Under the pieces are notes generated by a model. It made no database searches, was not told where the DNA came from, and saw only the letters and a list, made by a program, of their open reading frames with translations. Positions 7,255 to 14,979 of a DNA stretch of 61,767 nt are shown here, piece by piece; the stretch's first letter is position 1; each line of letters opens with the position of its first letter. Location of the stretch: contig JBBWZQ010000161.1 in NCBI GenBank assembly GCA_039649115.1, forward strand, positions 1 through 61,767. The letters run 5' to 3'. The position numbers and the translations under genes are program-made. The DNA comes from DATEJJ01 sp039649115 (GTDB lineage: Bacteria; Actinomycetota; Actinomycetes; Mycobacteriales; Micromonosporaceae).

Positions 7255-7716
7255 TCAGAGCTGGCCGGCCGCCGGGGCGTGCAGCACCGCCGAGCAGAGC
7301 TCGTGCAGGGTGGACAGCTGCGCGTCGGACAGGTGCCCCAGCACCTCGTCGCACCCGGCGAACGCCTCCCGCATCTGCCGCTGCACCTCCCGCCCGGCAT
7401 CGGTCACGACCAGCGTCTTGATCCGCCGGTCGGCCGGATCCACGCGGCGTCGTACCAGCTCGGCCCGCTCCAGCCGGTCCACCAGGGCGGTGATGTTCGA
7501 GCGGTCGCACGCGAGCAGCTCGGCCAGGTCGCGCGCGGGCAGCGGCCGGTCCGGGTCGAGCTGGTACAGCGCGCGGGCGACCGCCGGGGTCAGGCCGAGC
7601 GTGGCCATCGCGGCCTCGATGTGGTGCTGCAGCTCGCCCGCCACCCGGAGCAACTGTTCCGTCACGTCACCGGCCAGTTCGGCGCGGTCACGGGCGGTTC
7701 CGGGCGCGGGAGGCAT
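7255..7716 (-). CDS. MarR-family regulator
   Basis: 153 residues from the ATG at 7716. It has the MarR winged helix-turn-helix (LPARDLAELLACDRSNITAL, with the wing RRRVDPADRRIKTLVVTDAG) between dimerisation helices. The regulator lies upstream of the fused E1 gene on the same strand and diverges from the aldehyde dehydrogenase gene, separated by 51 bases. It may therefore control both genes (inference). MarR proteins usually repress and respond to small phenolic or acidic ligands. Confidence 0.88.
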   Translation of the reverse strand: MPPAPGTARDRAELAGDVTEQLLRVAGELQHHIEAAMATLGLTPAVARALYQLDPDRPLPARDLAELLACDRSNITALVDRLERAELVRRRVDPADRRIKTLVVTDAGREVQRQMREAFAGCDEVLGHLSDAQLSTLHELCSAVLHAPAAGQL

Positions 7717-7755
7717 GCATCGAGCGTACCCGCGATCTTGGCAGCACCGGTGAGC

Positions 7756-7761
7756 TAGGTT
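7756..7761 (+). promoter_or_regulatory. -10 box (TAGGTT) for a leaderless aldehyde dehydrogenase mRNA
   Basis: TAGGTT ends six bases before the GTG at 7768, and no ribosome-binding site lies between. This TANNNT-six bases-start geometry is typical of leaderless actinobacterial transcripts and supports the GTG as the true start. Confidence 0.55.
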
Positions 7762-7767
7762 GGCCCG

Positions 7768-9321
7768 GTGGCACCGGTACTTACCTCGACAGTGGGCGGG
7801 AAGCCCGTCTCGTCCAGCGTCCAGACCCTGACCTCGATCAATCCGGCCCGGCTGGACGACGCGGTGGCGGAGGTGCGGCTGGCCGGTCCGGACACGTTCG
7901 CGGCGGCCTGCCGGTCGGCCCGCGATGCGCAACGCACCTGGGCCGCCGTGCCGGCGCCGGTACGCGGGCAGGTGATCGCGAACCTGGGCCGGCTGGTACG
8001 GGCCAACTTCGAGGCGCTGGCCCAGCTCGTCACGCGCGAGGTCGGCAAGCCGATCGTGGAGGCCCGCGGCGAGGTGCAGGAGGTCGTGGACACGTGCGAC
8101 TTCTTCCTCGGCGAGGGGCGCCGCCTGTACGGGCAGACCGTGCCCAGCGAGATGCCCGACAAGCAGCTGTTCACGTTCCGGGTGCCGGTCGGCGTCGCCG
8201 CCATCATCACGGCTGGCAACTTCCCGGTCGCGGTACCCAGCTGGTACCTGGCGCCGGCGCTGCTCTGCGGCAACGCGGTCGTCTGGAAGCCGGCCGAGTA
8301 CGCGTCCGCCTGCGCCGAGGCCTTCGGCGAGCTGATCCGCAACAGCGGCGTGCCGGAGCGTGTCTTCGACATCGTCTACGCCGACGGCGCCGACACGTTC
8401 GCCGGCCTGTCCGCCGCGCTGGCCGAAGGCACGCTGGACAAGGTCGGCTTCACCGGCTCCTCTGACGTGGGCGCCCGCATCGGCGAGCTCTGCGGCCGCC
8501 ACCTGCAGTCGCCCTGCCTGGAGCTGGGGGGCAAGAATCCGATGGTGGTCACGGCCGCCGCCGACCTGTCGCTCGCCGTCGAGGGCGCGCTGTTCAGTGG
8601 ATTCGGTACGGCCGGCCAGCGGTGCACGTCGCTGGGCACCGCGATCGTGCACGAGTCCGCCTACGAGTCCTTTCTGGACCGGCTTGACCAGGCCGTACGG
8701 GCGGCACGGATCGGCGACCCGACCCGGGAGGACGTGATCTGCGGGCCGCTGATGTCGGACCGGTTCGCGCGGCGGTACGAGGAGTTCCTCGGCTGGATCC
8801 GGCCCCACCACCGGGTGCTCGGCTCCACCGGTACCGGCCGGATCACCCGGGACAACCCGCGGGAGGCCTTCGCCGGCGATCCCGAGCAGGGGCTGTACTA
8901 CCATCCGGTGGTTCTCGCCGGCGTCCGCCCGGACGACCAGGTCTTCACCACGGAGACGTTCGGCCCGCTGGTGGGCGTGCTCCCGTACCGCCACCTCGAC
9001 CAGGCGATCGAGCTGGCCAACCTCCCCGGGTACGGGCTGTCCTCCTCGATCTACACGACCGACCCGCGGGAGGCGTTCGCGTTCCGGGCCGGGGTGCGGG
9101 CCGGCATGGTCAGCGTCAACAACTCGACCTCGGGGGCCGAGGCGCACCTGCCCTTCGGCGGCAACGGGCGCTCCGGCAACGGCTCGCGCCAGTCCGGCGT
9201 CTGGGTGCTGGACCAGTTCACCCGGTGGCAGGCCCTGAACTGGGACTACTCCGGCCGCCTCCAGAAGGCCCAGATGGACACCGCCACCCTCTCCCCCAAC
9301 CTCACCTACCGCCTCCCCTGA
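7768..9321 (+). CDS. Aldehyde dehydrogenase family protein
   Basis: 517 residues from the GTG at 7768. Catalytic elements are visible: cofactor-loop Asn in ITAGNFPVAV, general base Glu252 in ELGGKN, and nucleophile Cys286 in GTAGQRCTSLG. The C-terminus carries TFGPLVGVLPY and LPFGGNG. ALDH enzymes oxidise aldehydes to acids with NAD(P). The SLG context after the cysteine and AEYASACAEAF suggest relation to semialdehyde dehydrogenases such as the ALDH7 or piperideine-6-carboxylate type, but that assignment is tentative. It diverges from the MarR/E1 pair and appears to be single-gene and leaderless. Confidence 0.9.
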   Translation: MAPVLTSTVGGKPVSSSVQTLTSINPARLDDAVAEVRLAGPDTFAAACRSARDAQRTWAAVPAPVRGQVIANLGRLVRANFEALAQLVTREVGKPIVEARGEVQEVVDTCDFFLGEGRRLYGQTVPSEMPDKQLFTFRVPVGVAAIITAGNFPVAVPSWYLAPALLCGNAVVWKPAEYASACAEAFGELIRNSGVPERVFDIVYADGADTFAGLSAALAEGTLDKVGFTGSSDVGARIGELCGRHLQSPCLELGGKNPMVVTAAADLSLAVEGALFSGFGTAGQRCTSLGTAIVHESAYESFLDRLDQAVRAARIGDPTREDVICGPLMSDRFARRYEEFLGWIRPHHRVLGSTGTGRITRDNPREAFAGDPEQGLYYHPVVLAGVRPDDQVFTTETFGPLVGVLPYRHLDQAIELANLPGYGLSSSIYTTDPREAFAFRAGVRAGMVSVNNSTSGAEAHLPFGGNGRSGNGSRQSGVWVLDQFTRWQALNWDYSGRLQKAQMDTATLSPNLTYRLP

Positions 9322-9356
9322 CACCCGCCCCGCCCACCCGCCGCGGCTTGTGGTAA

Positions 9357-9374
9357 CTTCAAAAACTATTGAAG
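9357..9374. promoter_or_regulatory. Perfect inverted repeat CTTCAA-N6-TTGAAG, candidate operator of the GbsR-type regulator
   Basis: Two 6-bp half sites flank an A/T-rich six-base spacer. The element is 18 bases before the ATG of the regulator-ABC operon and overlaps a plausible -10 (TATTGA, 9367-9372). It is one of the most A/T-rich patches nearby. Autoregulation is inferred from position. Confidence 0.5.
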
Positions 9375-9391
9375 ACTTAGAACGTGAGCGT

Positions 9392-9827
9392 ATGTACGCC
9401 GAGGACGCGGCCGTCGTGCTGGAAGGCATGGGGGTGCAGCGCGCCTACGGCAAGCTCCTGGGCTACCTGCTGATCTGCGACCCGCCCCAGCAGTCCAGCT
9501 CGGATCTGGCCGGCGCGCTGGACCTGTCCATGGGCTCGGTGAGCATGGGCACCCGGATGCTGGAGCAGGCCGGCCTGATCCGGCGGGTACCCACGCCGGG
9601 CCGCCGCAAGGTCTACGAGATGACCGACGACGCGATCATCCGGGCATCGCGCGGCGACACGTACCAGGTCATGCGCGACCTCATGGAGCGGGGCCTGCAC
9701 CTGATCGGGCACGAGGACGCGCCGCGGGCCAGGCGGCTGCGCCACATGCGCGACTTCTACGCCTTCATGGAGCGCGAGCTGCCCAGGCTCGTGGAGCGAT
9801 TCAAGGCTGAGTACGGGGAGGCGAGCG

Positions 9828-9835
<8 letters not shown>
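9392..9835 (+). CDS. GbsR/MarR-type transcriptional regulator
   Basis: 147 residues from the ATG at 9392. The winged helix includes QQSSSDLAGALDLSMGSVSM and the wing RRVPTPGRRKVYEMTDDA, the pattern of GbsR-like regulators that accompany drug-export ABC genes in actinomycetes. An upstream in-frame GTG at 9350 would add 14 residues, has no ribosome site, and would place the operator-like repeat inside the gene. It is the alternative start. The stop overlaps the ABC ATPase start by eight bases (ATGGCTGA), so the three genes form one coupled operon. Confidence 0.82.
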
Positions 9836-10746
<911 letters not shown>

Positions 10747-10763
<17 letters not shown>

Positions 10764-11547
10764 CCCGTTCACCAAGGCACTGCGGGACGCCCGCCGGGGA
10801 TTGCTGGGCTGGGCCGTCGGCGTGGGCGCCGTAGCCCTCATGTACGCCGCGTTCTACCCCTCGATCAGCAAGCCGGCCTTCGCCCAGGCACTGGAGAACT
10901 ACCCGGAGTCGCTGAAGCGGGCGTTCAACCTCCAGGACATCACCAGCCCCGCCGGGTACCTGGGCTCGTACGTCTTCGGCCTGCTGGTACCCGTCCTGCT
11001 GGTCGTCTTCACCGTGATCACCGGGTCCCGGGCGATCGCGGGCGACGAGGAGTCCGGGGTGCTCGACCTGATCCTGGCGCACCCGGTCAGCCGCACCCGC
11101 CTGCTGCTGTCCCGGCTCGGCGCGCTCGCGGTCGAGGTGGTGCTCATCTGCGCCGTCGTGTACCTGCTGCTGGTGGCCATCGCCGGCCCGGCGAAGCTGG
11201 CCAGCATCGGCGCCGGCCACCTCGCCGCCGCCAGCGCGCAGCTCGCCCTGTTCGGCCTGGTGTTCGCCACCCTCGCCACCGCGGTCGGCGCCGCGACCGG
11301 CAAGCGGGCCGCCGCGGTCGCGGTGACGGCGGTGGTGGCGGTCGCCGGCTACTTCGCCAACAACCTGGCGCCGCAGGTGGCCGGGCTGCACTGGGCGCAG
11401 AAGCTGTCCCCGTTCTACTGGTACACGGCGGGCCAGCCGCTGCGGCACGGCCTGCAACTGGGCTGGTGCGCGCTGTTGCTGGGCGTGTCGGCGCTGCTCA
11501 CCGCCGCAGCCGTTACCGCCCTCGCGCGCCGCGACCTCGCCACCTGA
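10747..11547 (+). CDS. ABC-2 type permease of the GbsR-linked exporter
   Basis: 266 residues with six predicted membrane helices; the first begins at GLLGWAVGVGAVALMYAAFY and the last is near LGVSALLTAAAVTALA. A short cytoplasmic loop ARPAGDEESGVLDLILAHPVSRTRL-like segment (residues about 98-120) is typical of ABC-2 exporters, where it contacts the ATPase. ATG at 10747 or 10750 both fit the GAGGAACTGATG ribosome site. It ends seven bases from the convergent YjbQ gene. Confidence 0.85.
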
Positions 11548-11554
11548 CGCGAAC

Positions 11555-11959
11555 CTAATCAGAGACGAAGGAGAAGCGGATCTGGCGGTTCGGGTTGTCG
11601 CCGTTCGGGTCGACGAGGCAGAGGGACTGCCAGGTACCCAGTGCGATGCGCCCGCCGAGCACGGGCAGCGTCACGGACGGCGTGATGAACGCCGGCATCA
11701 CGTGGTCGCGCCCGTGCCCCGGCGAGCCGTGCCGGTGCTTCCACCGGCCGTCGGCCGGCAGGAGCGCGTCGAGCGCGCCGAGCAGGTCGTCGTCGGAGCC
11801 GGCGCCGGTCTCGATGATCGCGAGGCCGGCGGTGGCGTGCGGGACGAACACGTGCAGCAGGCCGTCGCCGAGCCCGGACACGAAGGAGGTGGCCTCCTCC
11901 GTGATGTCCCGCACGGTCGGCTGGCCCCCGGTGCGTACAGTGATCACTTCTGACCGCAT
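11555..11959 (-). CDS. YjbQ/UPF0047 family protein
   Basis: 134 residues from the ATG at 11959. The motifs LLHVFVPHATAGLAIIE, HRHGSPGHGRDHVMPAFI and GTWQSLCLVDPNGDNPNRQI are the signature of the UPF0047/YjbQ family, small trimeric enzymes with conserved His and Glu residues. Members have weak thiamine-phosphate-synthase activity; the physiological role is unsettled. A TATGCT box eight bases before the ATG suggests a leaderless mRNA, divergent from aceE. Confidence 0.9.
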   Translation of the reverse strand: MRSEVITVRTGGQPTVRDITEEATSFVSGLGDGLLHVFVPHATAGLAIIETGAGSDDDLLGALDALLPADGRWKHRHGSPGHGRDHVMPAFITPSVTLPVLGGRIALGTWQSLCLVDPNGDNPNRQIRFSFVSD

Positions 11960-12141
11960 GGCGCCCCAGCATAGGTTACTGATAGGTATGTGTTGCGGGT
12001 GACGTTGTACCCACGACAAGGTGACGCCACACCGCATTGGGCGGCACGATGGGCATAGAGGAAAATCCCCACCATGGAGTATCGGGCCTGGGACCGGAGG
12101 CGCGACAGCCCACGAGCCGGCTCGACTGAGAGGACAAACCT

Positions 12142-14886
12142 GTGGCCACGGAACGGAAGCGACCGGTCATCAGCGACGGCCTACCCAGCCAGCTGCCGGA
12201 CATCGACCCGGAGGAGACCACCGAGTGGGTCGAGTCGCTGGACGGCGTGATCGACGAGCGCGGCGCGAAGCGCGCCCGGTACATCATGCTCCGACTGCTG
12301 GAGCGGGCGCGGGAGCGGCACGTCGGGGTCCCTCCCCTGACGACGACCGACTACATCAACACGATCCCGCCGGAGCGCGAGCCGTGGTTCCCCGGCGACG
12401 AGTTCGTGGAGCGGCGCATCCGCGCGTACATCCGGTGGAACGCGGCGATGCTGGTGCACCGCGCCCAGCGTCCCGCGGTCGGCGTCGGCGGGCACATCTC
12501 CACCTACGCCAGCGCGGCCAGCCTGTACGAGGTCGGGTTCAACCACTTCTTCCGGGGCAAGAACCACCCGGGCGGTGGCGACCAGGTCTTCTTCCAGGGC
12601 CACGGGTCCCCCGGCATGTACGCCCGCGCCTATGTCGAAGGGCGCCTCACCGAGCAGCAGCTCGACGGGTTCCGGCAGGAACTCTCCCACCCGGCCGGGG
12701 GGCTGCCGTCCTACCCGCACCCGCGCCTCATGCCCGACTTCTGGGAGTTCCCGACCGTCTCCATGGGCCTCGGCGCGATCAACGCCGTATACCAGGCCCG
12801 GTTCAACCGGTACCTGCAGCACCGCGGCATCAAGGACACCTCCGACCAGCACGTATGGGCGTTCCTGGGCGACGGCGAGATGGACGAGCCCGAGTCGCTG
12901 GGCGCGATCGGGCTGGCCGCCCGCGAGGAGCTGGACAACCTCACCTTCGTGATCAACTGCAACCTGCAGCGGCTGGACGGGCCGGTACGCGGCAACGGGA
13001 AGATCATCCAGCAGCTGGAGGCGTTCTTCCGCGGCGCCGGCTGGAACGTCATCAAGGTCGTCTGGGGCCGGGAGTGGGACCCGCTGCTCGCCGCCGACAC
13101 CGACGGCGCGCTGGTCAACCTGATGAACGTCACGCCCGACGGTGACTACCAGACCTACAAGGCCGAGTCCGGCGCGTACGTGCGGGAGCACTTCTTCGGC
13201 CGGGACCCGCGGACCCGCAAGATGGTCGAGCACCTGAGCGACGACGAGATCTGGAACCTCAAGCGCGGTGGTCACGACTACCGCAAGCTCTACGCGGCCT
13301 ACAAGGCGGCCGTCGAGCACACCGGGCAGCCGACGGTGATCCTCGCCAAGACGGTCAAGGGCTGGACGCTCGGCTCGCACTTCGAGGGCCGCAACGCCAC
13401 CCACCAGATGAAGAAGCTGACCCTGGACGACTTGAAGGGCTTCCGGGACCGGCTGTACCTGGAGATCCCGGACTCGGCGCTGGAGGAGAACCCTTACCTG
13501 CCGCCGTACTACCACCCGGGCGAGAAGTCCGACGAGTACGAGTACCTGCAGGAGCGGCGCTCGGCGCTCGGCGGGTACCTGCCGTCCCGGCGTACCGGCA
13601 CCATCCCGCTCGCGCTGCCCCCGGCCGACGCGTACGCCGACGTCAAGCGCGGCTCCGGCAAGCAGAAGATCGCCACCACGATGGCCTTCGTCCGGCTGCT
13701 CAAGGATCTGATGCGGGACAAGGAGTTCGGCAAGCGGTGGGTGCCGATCATCCCGGACGAGGCCCGCACCTTCGGCATGGACTCGCTGTTCCCCACTGCC
13801 AAGATCTACTCCCCGCACGGCCAGAACTACACCCCGGTCGACCGGGAGCTGTTCCTGTCCTACCGGGAATCGGTCACCGGGCAGATCCTGCACGAGGGCA
13901 TCAACGAGGCCGGCTCGGTCGCCTCGTTCACGGCGGCCGGCACCAGCTACGCCACGCACGGCGAGCCGATGATCCCGCTGTACATCTTCTACTCGATGTT
14001 CGGCTTCCAGCGCACCGGCGACGGGCTGTGGGCCGCGGCCGACCAGATGGCGCGGGGCTTCCTGCTCGGCGCGACCGCGGGGCGCACCACGCTCAACGGC
14101 GAGGGGCTGCAGCACGAGGACGGGCACTCGCACCTGCTCGCCGCGACCAACCCGGCGGTGCTCCCCTACGACCCGTCGTACGCGTTCGAGATCGCGCACA
14201 TCGTGGCGGACGGCCTGCGCCGGATGTACGGCGAGCACCCGGAGAACGTCTTCTACTACCTGACCCTCTACAACGAGCCGATCAACCAGCCGGCCGAGCC
14301 GGCCGGGCTGGACGTGCCCGGCCTGCTCAAGGGGCTGTACCGCTACGCGCCGGCGCCGAGCCTGGCCGAGGGGGCGCCGCGGGCGCAGATCCTGGCCTCC
14401 GGCAGCGCGATGGCCTGGGCGCTGCGCGCGCAGCAGCTGCTCGCGCAGGACTGGGGGGTGGCCGCCGACGTGTGGTCCGCGACCTCCTGGGTGGAGCTGC
14501 GCCGCGACGCGGTGCAGACCGAGGAGTACAACCTGCTGCACCCCGGCGGCCAGCAGAAGGTGCCGTACGTGACGTCCGCGCTGGGCGGGCAGCCCGGTCC
14601 CGTGGTCGCGGTCTCCGACTTCATGCGCGCGGTACCGGACCTGATCTCCCGATGGGTACCGGGCAGCTACACGTCGCTGGGCACGGACGGCTTCGGCCTG
14701 TCGGACACCCGGCACGCGCTGCGCCGCCACTTCCACGTCGACGGCGAGTCGATCACGGTGGCCACCCTGCGACAGCTCGCGCTGGACGGGACGGTACCGG
14801 CCAACGTGCCGGCGGACGCGGCGGCCAAGTACGCGATCGAGGACGTGACCGCGGCACCGGTGGGCGAGACGGGGGGCGACAGCTGA
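12142..14886 (+). CDS. aceE: Pyruvate dehydrogenase E1 component, homodimeric type
   Basis: 914 residues, GTG start with GAGAGGA nine bases upstream. The family hallmarks are all present: TDYINTI near residue 73, GHISTYASAASLYEVGFNHFF, the thiamine-diphosphate/Mg motif around GDGEMDEPES (residues 243-252), and NEAGSVASFTAAGTSYATHG plus NGEGLQHEDGHSH in the C-terminal half. The enzyme decarboxylates pyruvate and acetylates the lipoyl domain of the E2 subunit, feeding acetyl-CoA to the nearby fatty-acid genes. Length matches the family (about 900). It is transcribed away from YjbQ, from a 180-base intergenic region. Confidence 0.96.
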   Translation: MATERKRPVISDGLPSQLPDIDPEETTEWVESLDGVIDERGAKRARYIMLRLLERARERHVGVPPLTTTDYINTIPPEREPWFPGDEFVERRIRAYIRWNAAMLVHRAQRPAVGVGGHISTYASAASLYEVGFNHFFRGKNHPGGGDQVFFQGHGSPGMYARAYVEGRLTEQQLDGFRQELSHPAGGLPSYPHPRLMPDFWEFPTVSMGLGAINAVYQARFNRYLQHRGIKDTSDQHVWAFLGDGEMDEPESLGAIGLAAREELDNLTFVINCNLQRLDGPVRGNGKIIQQLEAFFRGAGWNVIKVVWGREWDPLLAADTDGALVNLMNVTPDGDYQTYKAESGAYVREHFFGRDPRTRKMVEHLSDDEIWNLKRGGHDYRKLYAAYKAAVEHTGQPTVILAKTVKGWTLGSHFEGRNATHQMKKLTLDDLKGFRDRLYLEIPDSALEENPYLPPYYHPGEKSDEYEYLQERRSALGGYLPSRRTGTIPLALPPADAYADVKRGSGKQKIATTMAFVRLLKDLMRDKEFGKRWVPIIPDEARTFGMDSLFPTAKIYSPHGQNYTPVDRELFLSYRESVTGQILHEGINEAGSVASFTAAGTSYATHGEPMIPLYIFYSMFGFQRTGDGLWAAADQMARGFLLGATAGRTTLNGEGLQHEDGHSHLLAATNPAVLPYDPSYAFEIAHIVADGLRRMYGEHPENVFYYLTLYNEPINQPAEPAGLDVPGLLKGLYRYAPAPSLAEGAPRAQILASGSAMAWALRAQQLLAQDWGVAADVWSATSWVELRRDAVQTEEYNLLHPGGQQKVPYVTSALGGQPGPVVAVSDFMRAVPDLISRWVPGSYTSLGTDGFGLSDTRHALRRHFHVDGESITVATLRQLALDGTVPANVPADAAAKYAIEDVTAAPVGETGGDS

Positions 14887-14979
14887 CGGCCGCTCGCGGG
14901 GTGGCGCCGGGGCTACCGGCTCGGGCGCCGCGACGTCGAGTACCCTCAGCAGGTCCCGGGTGCCTAGTGTGAAAACTCG

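Noticed and set aside
5324..7753. 809-codon plus-strand ORF opposite the fused E1 gene
   Set aside because: Gly/Arg/Gln-rich shadow; the E1 frame has thiamine-diphosphate motifs.
12181..14736. 851-codon antisense ORF opposite aceE
   Set aside because: Its residues are Arg/Gly/Val-rich noise produced by the G/C-ending codons of aceE, with no domain and no ribosome site.
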